From the NCBI GenBank assembly GCA_900319905.1, contig ONQB01000015.1, forward strand, positions 1-64,000: DNA of 64,000 nucleotides, written 5' to 3'. Positions within the stretch are counted from its first letter, which is position 1, and every line of letters starts with the position of its first letter. Positions 54,495 to 62,815 of this stretch are shown here, piece by piece. The DNA is from an uncultured Prevotella sp. (GTDB taxonomy: Bacteria; Bacteroidota; Bacteroidia; Bacteroidales; Bacteroidaceae). A model generated the notes under the pieces. The model made no database searches. It was not told where the DNA came from and saw nothing but the letters and a program-made list of their open reading frames with translations. Made by a program: the position numbers and the translations under genes.

Positions 54495-55562
54495 ATGAAA
54501 AAACAGATTTTCGTAATGTTTCTATTGAGCCTGCTGACGTTGGCCGCGCATGCCGACCGCACCGTACGTGCCACGGATGCAGGCATCCGCTTCACAGGGC
54601 GTGTGGAGCGACTGGCCAACGGTGCCGTCCGTTACGACTGGGTGGGCACCTATGTACAGACCGCCTTCACGGGCACGTCCATCAGTGTCCGTATGAGCGA
54701 GGAGGGTGAGAGCTACCATCAGGTGTTCATCGACGGCAAGCTCCTTGGCAAGCTCCACTTCACGGGTAAGGAACCACACGACGTGACGCTCGCCAAAGGC
54801 CTGAGCAAGGGCCAGCACGTGCTGCGCCTGCAGAAGGTGACAGAGGGCGAGTTTGGCCGCACGACCCTCTACTCGTTCACCGCCACAGGCACGGGCACCT
54901 TCAAAGCCGTGGCTCCCAAAGGCCGTCTGATCGAGATCATCGGCGACTCCTACACCTGCGGCTACGGTGCCGAAGGCAGCGAGACGAGCCACTTCGAGGT
55001 GAAGACGGAGAACTGCGACAAGGCCTACGCCTGTCTGATTGCCCGGTACTTCAACGCCGACTACGTCATCGCCGCACATTCGGGCATGGGAGTGGTGCGT
55101 AACTACGCCGGCAAGAAACTCAAGACCATGTCGCAACGTTACCCGATGCTCTACGACGACCACGACTCCATCGCCTATGACTTCACACAATACAAGCCCA
55201 ACCTGGTGATCATCAACCTCGGTACCAACGACTTCTCTACGGAAGCCGCCCCTGCCGGCTACGTCGACGGCTACGTGCGACTCATCCAGACCGTGCGGTC
55301 GCATTACGGCGACGTGCCCGTGCTCTGCGTGACTCCCCACTCGGCCAACATATTCCTGCTGGCCGCCCTGGAGCAACTGCGCCAGCGCGTGAGCAGCATG
55401 AAGGACGTGCGCGTGGCTGAGCCCATGCCCGACATCGTGGTGAAAGGTCATGACATCGGCTCCGATTATCACCCCAACTGGAAAGGACACCAGAAGATCG
55501 CCTCGACGCTCATCCCCGTCGTGGCTACAATGACCGGATGGGAGATGCATAACGATCTGTAA
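54495..55562 (+). CDS. CE2-like SGNH/GDSL acetylesterase
   Basis: 355 residues from ATG 54495 (MKKQIFVMFLL); an earlier ATG at 54474 is in frame but gives a poorer signal peptide. Signal about 1-20. An N-terminal beta-sandwich (about 25-135, GIRFTGRVERLANGAVRYDWVGTYVQTAFTG) precedes the SGNH domain with GDSYTCGYG (Ser152), INLGTNDFS and SDYHPNWKGHQ (His326). This two-domain plan is that of carbohydrate esterase family 2, which deacetylates plant or cell-surface polysaccharides. The next gene starts at the base after its stop. Confidence 0.88.
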   Translation: MKKQIFVMFLLSLLTLAAHADRTVRATDAGIRFTGRVERLANGAVRYDWVGTYVQTAFTGTSISVRMSEEGESYHQVFIDGKLLGKLHFTGKEPHDVTLAKGLSKGQHVLRLQKVTEGEFGRTTLYSFTATGTGTFKAVAPKGRLIEIIGDSYTCGYGAEGSETSHFEVKTENCDKAYACLIARYFNADYVIAAHSGMGVVRNYAGKKLKTMSQRYPMLYDDHDSIAYDFTQYKPNLVIINLGTNDFSTEAAPAGYVDGYVRLIQTVRSHYGDVPVLCVTPHSANIFLLAALEQLRQRVSSMKDVRVAEPMPDIVVKGHDIGSDYHPNWKGHQKIASTLIPVVATMTGWEMHNDL

Positions 55563-57404
55563 ATGCACGACAACAAGAAGATAACGATTCTCGCCGCCGT
55601 GGCCCTCGTGCTGGCGGCCATCGCGACGGTGACACTGGCTACGCGCGACCGTCACCATGAGGAAGCAGTGGCTCAGGCACCGGTCACGAAGAAACCGGTG
55701 AAGAAGGCCATCGCCAAGGCTGTACAAAAGGCCAAGACAGACACGACTGACACGGTGAAGACCGACACCCTCGTGGAGGGCTACATCACCGACACCGACG
55801 GCAAGGGCATCAGCCGGGTGGTGGTGAGCGACGGCTACCAGTGCGTGCTCACCGACACGACAGGCCACTATCAGTTCATGCGCCACGCCAAGGCCCGCTT
55901 CGTGTTCTACTCCGTGCCTGAGGACTGCGCGATTCCCACGCACAGCGCCACCGACCGCACGGCACTGTTCTACCAGCCGCTGAGCAAGACGCGGTCGGTG
56001 TATAACTTCCGGCTGCGCCGTCTGCCCGGGGGCAAGGAGACGAGCTACCGACTCATTGTCTTTGGCGACCCACAGATCACCAACGCCTTCAGTCCGTACT
56101 ACACCGGACCCAATGACAACCCGGTGAAAAAACGCGACGTGGAACGCTTCACCGATGAGACAATGCGCGACGTGAAAGCTACCATCAAGACATGGCCTGC
56201 CAACACACCGGTCTACGCGCTGTCGATGGGCGACGACGTGCAGTACTACGGCGGCTACAACGCACAGCTCGAGCGGCAGATACGCACGGCGCTGGGATCG
56301 TCGCGCGCCACGGTGTTCTCGGTCATCGGCAACCACGACCAGGACAACAAACCGCTCTATAAGAGGAAGTGGGAGGAGAACTTCGGACCGACGGACTACA
56401 GCTTCAACCGCGGCGACGTGCACTACGTGTGTCTCAACAACGTACACTTCACCCGCTACACGTCCTACTACAGTCCGGGCGAGCTCTCCGACGAACAGAT
56501 GCGCTGGCTCTACGACGACCTGCACTACACCGACCTCCGCAAGAAGGTGGTGGTGTGCTATCATATTCCCCTGACCTTTGGCATCAGTCCGAAGAAAGGG
56601 GCATTTCCCCTGAACATCGCATCGGAGCCGAACCACCATGCGTCATCGCGACTGCGTGAGCTGCTCATCCACCTAAGCGCGTTCAAGGGAGGCTTCGAAC
56701 TGTTCTGCGGACACACCCACTTTGCCATCAACCATGAGATAGACTTCGACGGACTGCATCTCATCGAGCACTGTCATGCCGCCGCATGCGGCAATATATG
56801 GCAGTCGAACATCAATATCTGCGGTACGCCCAACGGGTATTACGTCTATGATATCAATGGTACTGGCATCGCCGACAGCTACTACAAAGGGACGTTCTGG
56901 CCACGCGACCGTCAGATGACCATCTTCCGGGCAGAGACGCTGTTCAACGGGGAACAGTATGCGGCTGACTGGCACCTGCCCACGGACAGCGCGACCGTCG
57001 TGGCCAACGTGTTCAACGCGGACTCGCGCTGGCGCGTCGTGGCGGTGGAGGACGGCGTAGAGCATGAGATGCACCGCATCAGCCACCAGGGGCAGGACGC
57101 GTTCGCAGCGGGCTACCACCATCGGTACAGTCAGTCGGTGAGCTACCAGTTTGTCAGCAAGAAGAACGGGTATCTCATCATGAACCACCTCTACTATTAT
57201 ACGCCTCGCACGAAGACAGCAATGATCACAATCGTCGCCACCGATCCCTACGGCCACCGGTATACGGCGACATCGAGGGACGCGGTGACAGAGCCGTTCT
57301 GGAACTATGCACATTACTATACGCCGGCCACGACGCAGCCCCACCCCCTCGGCGCTAACGCGCCGAGGGCCCTCCCCCAAATGGGGAGGGGTAGTTACAA
57401 TTGA
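55563..57404 (+). CDS. calcineurin-like phosphoesterase with N- and C-terminal beta domains
   Basis: 613 residues. A membrane helix or uncleaved signal (about 7-28) and a charged linker (KKPVKKAIAKAVQKAK) come first, then a CarboxypepD-like domain (VEGYITDTDGKGISRVVVSDGYQCVLTDTTGHYQF). The metallophosphoesterase core has IVFGDPQIT, SMGDDVQYYG, SVIGNHDQDNK, CYHIPL and LFCGHTH. The C-terminal domain (about 430-590) is beta-rich. This three-part form is common in Bacteroidetes and of unknown substrate. The last codons, from HPLGANAPRALPQMGR to the stop, come from an R3 element. Confidence 0.88.
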   Translation: MHDNKKITILAAVALVLAAIATVTLATRDRHHEEAVAQAPVTKKPVKKAIAKAVQKAKTDTTDTVKTDTLVEGYITDTDGKGISRVVVSDGYQCVLTDTTGHYQFMRHAKARFVFYSVPEDCAIPTHSATDRTALFYQPLSKTRSVYNFRLRRLPGGKETSYRLIVFGDPQITNAFSPYYTGPNDNPVKKRDVERFTDETMRDVKATIKTWPANTPVYALSMGDDVQYYGGYNAQLERQIRTALGSSRATVFSVIGNHDQDNKPLYKRKWEENFGPTDYSFNRGDVHYVCLNNVHFTRYTSYYSPGELSDEQMRWLYDDLHYTDLRKKVVVCYHIPLTFGISPKKGAFPLNIASEPNHHASSRLRELLIHLSAFKGGFELFCGHTHFAINHEIDFDGLHLIEHCHAAACGNIWQSNINICGTPNGYYVYDINGTGIADSYYKGTFWPRDRQMTIFRAETLFNGEQYAADWHLPTDSATVVANVFNADSRWRVVAVEDGVEHEMHRISHQGQDAFAAGYHHRYSQSVSYQFVSKKNGYLIMNHLYYYTPRTKTAMITIVATDPYGHRYTATSRDAVTEPFWNYAHYYTPATTQPHPLGANAPRALPQMGRGSYN

Positions 57405-57503
57405 CGGCTCAGCAATAACAAGTACGGCACGACGCAGCCCCACCCCCTCGGCGCTAACGCGCCGAGGGCCCTCCCCCAAATGGGGAGGGGTAGTTACAAT
57501 TAG
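57337..57503 (+). repeat. R3 hairpin elements, copies g and h (tandem duplicate)
   Basis: Two identical R3 units, each with hairpin CTCGGCGC/GCGCCGAG, plus flanking ACGACGC, separated by about 24 bp. The first lies inside the 3' end of the phosphoesterase gene and supplies its last 18 or so codons. From 57504 to 57730 no gene or clear signal is seen. Confidence 0.92.
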
Positions 57504-57730
57504 TGACTCGGAGTTTTTCCTCTGTGCGATAGTGCGTGGGTTGCCATGATACCATTAACAATACCAAGGGGGAAAGTTGGAAGCATTGGCACCTCGTTTG
57601 TGATTTCTTTCCTACCCCTGGCCCTTCTATTCCGGCCCACTAGAGTCTTACCCACCCACTCGAGTTGGCCATGCCCATCTTCCCTGCTTCCGCAGGCAAG
57701 AGCAGCAGAAGGGTATAACCATACAAACTT

Positions 57731-57785
57731 GCCCTCCCCATATGGGGGAGGGCCCTGGCTCGCAAGCGAGCCAGGGGGTGGGGCT
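57731..57785 (-). repeat. R3 hairpin element, copy i, in the serB leader
   Basis: Inverted orientation: CCCTCCCCATATGGGGGAGGG, hairpin CTGGCTCG/CGAGCCAG, GGGGTGGGGCT, ending 5 nt before the serB ATG. A strong hairpin this close to a start codon could reduce translation. Confidence 0.9.
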
Positions 57786-57790
57786 TAATT

Positions 57791-59011
57791 ATGAAACAGG
57801 AACAAATACTTATCAGCATCACCGGACAGGACCGTCCGGGATTGACGGCCTCGGTAATGGCCATTCTCGCAAAGTACAACGCGCAGGTCCTGGACATCGG
57901 TCAGTCGGACATCCACGCCACGCTGAACCTCGGCATCCTCATACGCACCGACGAGCTGAACTCGGGACAGGTGATGAAGGAACTGCTGTTCAAGGCCACA
58001 GACCTCGGTGTGAACATCGGGTTTCAGCCCGTCAGCGACGATGACTACGAACACTGGGTGACGCAACAGGGCAAAAACCGTTACATCCTTACGGTGATCG
58101 GCCGACAGCTGTCGGCACAGAATATCGAAGGAGCGGCAAAGATAGTGGCTGCGCAGGGTCTGAACATCGACTCGATCATCCGCCTGACAGGTCGCATGAG
58201 CATCCGTAACCCGGAACATAACCGGCGGGCCTGCATAGAATTCTCACTGCGTGGTACACCGAACGACCGCGAGCAGATGCAGGCGGAGCTGATGCAGTTG
58301 GGCCAGGAAGAAGACATTGACTTCTCCTTTCAGAAGGATGACATGTTCCGACGCATGCGCCGTCTGATCTGCTTCGACATGGACTCGACGCTCATCCAGA
58401 CGGAGTGCATCGACGAACTGGCAAAACGGGCCGGCGTGGGTGAGAAGGTAAAGGCTATCACCGAACGGGCCATGCGGGGTGAGATTGACTTCAAGGAGAG
58501 CTTCACCGAACGGGTGGCGCTGCTCAAAGGGCTTGACGCCAGCGTGATGGAGGACATCGCGGAGCACCTGCCACTGACCGAGGGAGTGCCACGACTGATG
58601 AAGGTGCTGAAGACCTGCGGCTACAAGATTGCCATCCTCAGCGGTGGTTTCACATTCTTTGGTGAGTATCTGCGACGTCAGTTCGGCTTCGATTATGTCT
58701 ATGCCAATGAACTGGAGATCGGTGACGACGGCAAACTCACGGGACGGTACGTGGGTGAGATTGTCGACGGACGACGTAAGGCGGAACTGCTGAAACTCAT
58801 CGCACAGGTGGAGCATGTCAATCTCGCACAGACCATTGCCGTGGGCGACGGAGCCAACGACCTGCCAATGATCGGTGAGGCAGGCCTCGGTATCGCCTTC
58901 CACGCCAAGCCACGAGTGGTAGCAAACGCAAAGCAAAGCATCAACACCATGGGGCTCGACGGTGTGCTCTACTTCCTCGGATTCAAGGACAGTTATATTG
59001 AGACGTGCTAG
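57791..59011 (+). CDS. serB: phosphoserine phosphatase SerB with ACT domains
   Basis: 406 residues. Two ACT-like domains (about 5-75, ILISITGQDRPGLTASVMAILAKY; about 95-175, NRYILTVIGRQLSAQNIEGAAKIVA) probably sense serine. The HAD phosphatase domain has CFDMDSTLIQTECIDELA (Asp196 nucleophile, Asp198), MRGEIDFKESFTERVALLKG, AILSGGFTFFGEYL, GRRKAEL and VGDGANDLPMI. Final step of serine synthesis. The start follows an R3 hairpin by 5 nt, and another R3 element begins at its TAG stop. Confidence 0.95.
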   Translation: MKQEQILISITGQDRPGLTASVMAILAKYNAQVLDIGQSDIHATLNLGILIRTDELNSGQVMKELLFKATDLGVNIGFQPVSDDDYEHWVTQQGKNRYILTVIGRQLSAQNIEGAAKIVAAQGLNIDSIIRLTGRMSIRNPEHNRRACIEFSLRGTPNDREQMQAELMQLGQEEDIDFSFQKDDMFRRMRRLICFDMDSTLIQTECIDELAKRAGVGEKVKAITERAMRGEIDFKESFTERVALLKGLDASVMEDIAEHLPLTEGVPRLMKVLKTCGYKIAILSGGFTFFGEYLRRQFGFDYVYANELEIGDDGKLTGRYVGEIVDGRRKAELLKLIAQVEHVNLAQTIAVGDGANDLPMIGEAGLGIAFHAKPRVVANAKQSINTMGLDGVLYFLGFKDSYIETC

Positions 59012-59065
59012 CCCCACCCCTCGGCGCTGCGCGCCGAGCTCCCTCCCCCAAATGGGGAGGGCAAG
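59009..59065 (+). repeat. R3 hairpin element, copy j
   Basis: TAGCCCCACCCC, of which TAG is the serB stop, then hairpin CTCGGCGC/GCGCCGAG, CCCTCCCCCAAATGGGGAGGG and tail CAAGTTTGCATTG. Confidence 0.92.
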
Positions 59066-59103
59066 TTTGCATTGACCTTACCTAACTATCACCCTTGACT
59101 TCG

Positions 59104-59540
59104 CCAATGCGTCACCCTATTTAAGGAAAATAGTCATGCACGGACATTCGCTCCCAATGGAGCTCTGGGTCTAAAGTTGAAGGGATAACCTTACGAGCAA
59201 GCTCGCAGGCTATCCCTTCTGCTTTAGTCCCACCCCTACGGGGTCTGTGCCCGTCCATGACGAAAATCGCTTCGCGTAAAATTGCACCTACGGTGCATAA
59301 AATATAAATGTCTGTAAGGAATACGTGGCAAGTAGGTCACACAACAGCTTTCGTGCCGCATTATTTTATGCCCGAAGGGCAATTTTACGCGAAGCGATTT
59401 TTGTCAGTGACAGGCTAGACACCTATGGTGTTGTTCTGACGCAATGGGGTTGCCGGCGAGCTTGCTCGTTAGGCGACCCCATTGCGTCAGAACAAAAGCT
59501 CCATTGGGAGCGGAAGCCTGTCAGTGACTATTTTCTTTTC
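59104..59540. repeat. R2 large palindromic element, copy B
   Basis: Same plan and ends as the copy at 53.6-54.0 kb (GGAAAATAGTCATG; GTGACTATTTTC). Outer and inner hairpins are conserved with compensating changes, and the 60 bp core is different. A 44 bp direct repeat (AATGGGGAGGGCAAGTTTGC and beyond) is found on both sides, at 59049-59092 and 59648-59692. Confidence 0.88.
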
Positions 59541-59647
59541 CATTAACTGAGTGTCTGACTAAGCGACACCCTAAATTACCTCAAAACTTAATAACTGATT
59601 GATAATCAATCTTGGTAATTTGTTTGTACAAAAATGCGACGAAGTCA

Positions 59648-59692
59648 AGAAATGGGGAGGGCAAGTTTGCATTGACCTTACCTAGCTATCAC
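59648..59692 (+). repeat. R3 right-end fragment and flank, duplicated
   Basis: AAATGGGGAGGGCAAGTTTG followed by CATTGACCTTACCTAGCTAT, nearly the same as 59049-59092 after serB. Only the right end of R3 is present. Confidence 0.8.
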
Positions 59693-59828
59693 CCTCATGC
59701 TGTAAAAAATCGATTAATCATTGATTTAGCCAGAAATGATTAGGAAAAGGACAGAGAAAATTCATTCTCGCAAAGGCGCAAAGAACGCAAAGAATACCAA
59801 GAAATTACAGGCTTAGCAAAACCATTTC

Positions 59829-59939
59829 GGCTTTTCGGCGAATTTCCGTCGGACTCTCGGCGATACTCCGTCGGCATTTCGGCGATATTCCGTCGGTCTC
59901 TCGGCGATATTCCGTCGGCTTTTCGGCGATATTCCGATG
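59829..59939. repeat. five 22 bp tandem repeats (TCGGCGATATTCCGTCGG)
   Basis: Five 22 bp units whose variable part alternates between GGCTTTTCGGCGA-like (units 1, 3, 5) and GGACTCTCGGCGA-like (2, 4). Both strands can be read through in one frame, but the resulting peptides are low-complexity. Same family as 7.96-8.07 kb in opposite orientation. Confidence 0.9.
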
Positions 59940-59970
59940 ACTCATCAATGATAAGCAGAATCATAACATT

Positions 59971-60086
59971 ACCGCAACCCCCAAGGGGGTAGCGATTCAA
60001 ATAACCCCCATCACGTTACGAGGGGAAGAGGTTCGCTACGCTCACCTCTTCCCCTCGCTATGATACCGGAACCCCCAAGGGGGTTC
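59971..60086. repeat. R1 half element
   Basis: One R1 arm: CCGCAACCCCCAAGGGGGT, TAGCGAT, hairpin CGAGGGGAAGAGG/CCTCTTCCCCTCG and closing AACCCCCAAGGGGGTT. The remaining gap to 60226 shows no gene. Confidence 0.85.
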
Positions 60087-60226
60087 TAACGATACTATAA
60101 TTAAACAACATTACGAACCAAACCAAGAGGGATAACACCCCTAAAGGGGTTCAACTATACAATTATCATTCTTCATTGGCATCTGAAAGACAATATACGC
60201 TGCCTTTCATCCGACAATGGTAACTA

Positions 60227-60322
60227 ACCCTCCCCATTTGGGGGAGGGCCCTTGGCTCGCTTGCGAGCCAAGGGGGTGGGGCCGGTAGTGTCCAAACCGC
60301 GCGAAGCGCGGGGGTGGGCCCC
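60227..60322 (-). repeat. R3 hairpin element, copy k, plus a partial second copy
   Basis: On the minus strand, directly after the stop of the 404-residue gene, GCCCACCCCCGCGCTTCGCGC is a partial unit and GGCCCCACCCCCTTGGCTCG begins a full unit ending CCCTCCCCCAAATGGGGAGGG. Confidence 0.9.
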
Positions 60323-61537
60323 CTACTTCACCACCTTCTTCCCGTTCTTGATATATATACCGTGAGGAAGGTTGGTGGGATCAGAAACACGGATGCCATT
60401 GAGGGTGTAGACCGCATCGTCTTTAGAAGCGGACGAAGGATCGGTGGAAACCGTTTTAATGCCCGACGTGAAGTCAGCAAACGACATGACCGGCAACTCT
60501 GCGGGTGCCGTAGCAGGCACAGAGAGGTATGCGGTGTTGGCAGGGATATACTGCTCATAGCCCTCCTCACCGGCCTCAAGCTTATCGAAGACGAGTTTGC
60601 CGTCGGCGTTGACCGTCAGCAGGCGCATCGTAGACGGTACGTAAGCCGTGCGGTTGTTGTGATATCGGTTGCTGGACGAGGGCGCCACATTGATCTCGCC
60701 GTATGTATAGTTAAAGAACACACCTTTAAGAAGATTGTCCTTAGGTGCCGTCGTCGTGTTGGTGAGCAGTTCAACCCTGTTGTCAGTAACCTTGCTTGAG
60801 GAAGCTTCCACGACCACCGGGGTCTCTGCAGGGATGACAGCATCAGCGGCATACGGCTTGAGCACAGCCTGACCATTGAACAGCGTGCTGACATAATAAA
60901 TAGTCAGACCCGACGACACCACCTTGAACGGGAAGCTGGCATAGAACGTCTGATAATACTTGCCATTAGCCTGAAGCTTTGGCGAGAAACCAAAGTAACA
61001 GCTGGAGCTGCTTGAGATGGGATCGAGATGCCAATAACTGCGAGCCACAGTGATGCCACGGGTGCTGTGAGCACCTACTGCACCTGAGTCAGGCATATCC
61101 TCCTGGTCAGGACCGACCATGGTCATGCCATAGAGCACTACCGCACCGATATTGCTGTATTCAGCCCGAAGCTGATATTTACCAGTCTGTGCCTTACCGT
61201 TGATATAGACCTGACGGATCTGGAACGTATGGGAGGTGATGTCATTGAGACTTGTGCCCTGTGCGCCACAGTTGTAATTGTTGGTCGTGCCCGAAATGAG
61301 AATCACCGAAGCCGGATTGGACACCAGATTATTTGTATCATTGTCGAGCAAAGTGCGAATGGCATAGAGGTCATAGTCCAAGCCACCGGTAGAGGAACGT
61401 GCCCATCCCTTGTTATCAAGCAGAGAAAGGTAACGTTTGGAGTAGTCATTCCAAATGCGGTAATAGCCACCGAACGTCTGTGCCGAGGCAGTTGCAGCAA
61501 GCAGGAAGACGAACAATAAGTTGACTAACTTTTTCAT
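60323..61537 (-). CDS. secreted protein with NGKK-type C-terminal tail (404 aa)
   Basis: 404 residues. Signal peptide about 1-19 (ending ASAQ). The first part (FGGYYRIWNDYSKRYLSLLDNKGWARSS) resembles a lectin-like or beta-trefoil start seen in Prevotella surface proteins. The middle has PAETPVVVEASSSKVTDNRVELL, as in repeat domains of secreted Bacteroidetes proteins. The end YTLNGIRVSDPTNLPHGIYIKNGKKVVK is the same tail type as on the 4964-6862 product, likely a sorting or anchoring tail. Function unknown. Confidence 0.78.
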   Translation of the reverse strand: MKKLVNLLFVFLLAATASAQTFGGYYRIWNDYSKRYLSLLDNKGWARSSTGGLDYDLYAIRTLLDNDTNNLVSNPASVILISGTTNNYNCGAQGTSLNDITSHTFQIRQVYINGKAQTGKYQLRAEYSNIGAVVLYGMTMVGPDQEDMPDSGAVGAHSTRGITVARSYWHLDPISSSSSCYFGFSPKLQANGKYYQTFYASFPFKVVSSGLTIYYVSTLFNGQAVLKPYAADAVIPAETPVVVEASSSKVTDNRVELLTNTTTAPKDNLLKGVFFNYTYGEINVAPSSSNRYHNNRTAYVPSTMRLLTVNADGKLVFDKLEAGEEGYEQYIPANTAYLSVPATAPAELPVMSFADFTSGIKTVSTDPSSASKDDAVYTLNGIRVSDPTNLPHGIYIKNGKKVVK

Positions 61538-61563
61538 TCTCTTACAAAATTAAACACAAACAT

Positions 61564-61603
61564 AAAAACCCTGCCTTCAGTCAGTAATGGCAAAAGGCAG
61601 GGT
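61564..61603 (-). terminator. intrinsic terminator after the OmpA-family gene
   Basis: Minus strand: ACCCTGCCTT and AAGGCAGGGT form a 10 bp stem with a 16 nt loop, followed by TTTT. It ends the OmpA transcript just before the next minus-strand gene. Confidence 0.85.
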
Positions 61604-61630
61604 CTATAGATTAATAAAAATTACTTCGCA

Positions 61631-62779
61631 TTATTCAGCTACAGCGACCACGACACGGTTACGGTCGTTGTCCTTGTAAGGCTGCACAGTATCACCGAAG
61701 CTCTTGATGGTGATGCGGCTTGCGCTGATGCCATACTTGTCGGTCAGCTCCTTAGCCACGCTCTCGGCACGCTGCTTAGCGTACTTGGCGTTGATGCTCT
61801 TGCTGCCGGTGCCGGCATCTGCATAACCAGAGACAGTCACCTTAGCGTTGGGGTTCTCATTGAGGTAAGCAGCGATCTGGCGAACCTTCTCCTGCTGAGA
61901 CTCAGGAACATCGACCTCGCGGATGCTGAAGAAGATGTCACGCACGAGCGCCTCTACGCGCTTGTCGTTGTCGAGCTTCTTCTCCACGGGAGCGGGAGCC
62001 GGCTTCTCGACGATGCGCTCGATAATGCGCTCTGCAGGCTTCGGAGCAGGGATAGTCTTGGTGCGGTTGGTCTTGCCAAGATTGATCTTGATGCCAGCCA
62101 GTGCATTGAAGTACCAGTCAGCATTGCCGGCCTTCTTAGAGTTGTAGGCATCGGTAGTCACGTTGGCGGTAGCCTCAAGACCGAGAGACACACGCTCGCT
62201 GACACGGAAGTCAGCAGCCAGTCCGGCACGGCCTACGCCGCGCACCTTGGTGCCGTCCCAGAGATATTCGAGGTTCTGACCTGCGTAGTTGGCAGCAGGC
62301 ACCTTCGTGACAGCCATGATCTCGTCGTTGACACGCTGTGCGTTGTCATTGTGCCAACCGATGTTGATGCCGCCACCCACGAGGGCGCTGACATTGAAGA
62401 TACGGTTGGGGTTGTAGCCGCAGAAGAGGTTGGAGAGGTTGAACTTCATGTCGACCATCGGAGCTACATAGAAGTAGTGCCACTTGTAGGTCTTGCTGTT
62501 AGCCTCGAGGTCCCAGCCGCCCTTGCTCTGCCAGCCGTTGACCGACAGACGAAGACCGAACACGGGGTTGAACTCATAGCCCACGCCCACCTGAGCATTG
62601 GGAGCCAGGAGCTTGGAGAAAGAGATTTCGCCCAGGGTATATTGGCCACCGAACTGTCCCTGAACATACCAGTGAGGTACAAATTCATTGACCACCTTAT
62701 CACCGGGCTGTTCCTGTGCGGAAGCCGTCAGGCTGGCCACCATGGCCAGACCCGACAAAATGATATGTTGCAATTTCAT
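61631..62779 (-). CDS. OmpA-family outer-membrane protein
   Basis: 382 residues from ATG 62779 (MKLQHIILSGL); signal about 1-21. An N-terminal beta-barrel (about 25-235, WYVQGQFGGQYTLGEISFSKLLAPNAQVGVGYEFNPVFGLRLSVNGWQ) is followed by a Pro-rich linker (PAPKPAERIIERIVEKPAPAPVEKK) and an OmpA peptidoglycan-binding domain (about 275-382: NAKVTVSGYADAGTGSKSINAKYAKQRAESVAKEL, FGDTVQPYKDNDRNRVVVAV). It anchors the outer membrane to peptidoglycan. It follows the partial surface-protein gene by 36 nt, so the two are co-transcribed. Confidence 0.93.
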   Translation of the reverse strand: MKLQHIILSGLAMVASLTASAQEQPGDKVVNEFVPHWYVQGQFGGQYTLGEISFSKLLAPNAQVGVGYEFNPVFGLRLSVNGWQSKGGWDLEANSKTYKWHYFYVAPMVDMKFNLSNLFCGYNPNRIFNVSALVGGGINIGWHNDNAQRVNDEIMAVTKVPAANYAGQNLEYLWDGTKVRGVGRAGLAADFRVSERVSLGLEATANVTTDAYNSKKAGNADWYFNALAGIKINLGKTNRTKTIPAPKPAERIIERIVEKPAPAPVEKKLDNDKRVEALVRDIFFSIREVDVPESQQEKVRQIAAYLNENPNAKVTVSGYADAGTGSKSINAKYAKQRAESVAKELTDKYGISASRITIKSFGDTVQPYKDNDRNRVVVAVAE

Positions 62780-62815
62780 AATCTTAATCAATTTAAAAGT
62801 GAGACAAGCCAAGAA

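Noticed and set aside
54522..56639. A 705-codon open frame on the minus strand opposite the esterase and phosphoesterase genes
   Set aside because: It is a shadow of GC-rich coding sequence, has no domain-like order and lies opposite two genes with clear catalytic motifs. The same holds for the 501-codon frame at 17557-19062.
59740..60000. An 86-residue Arg/Glu-rich protein on the minus strand
   Set aside because: It is a translation of the 22 bp repeats and R1 arm with no start signal; it looks like repeat DNA that happens to stay open.
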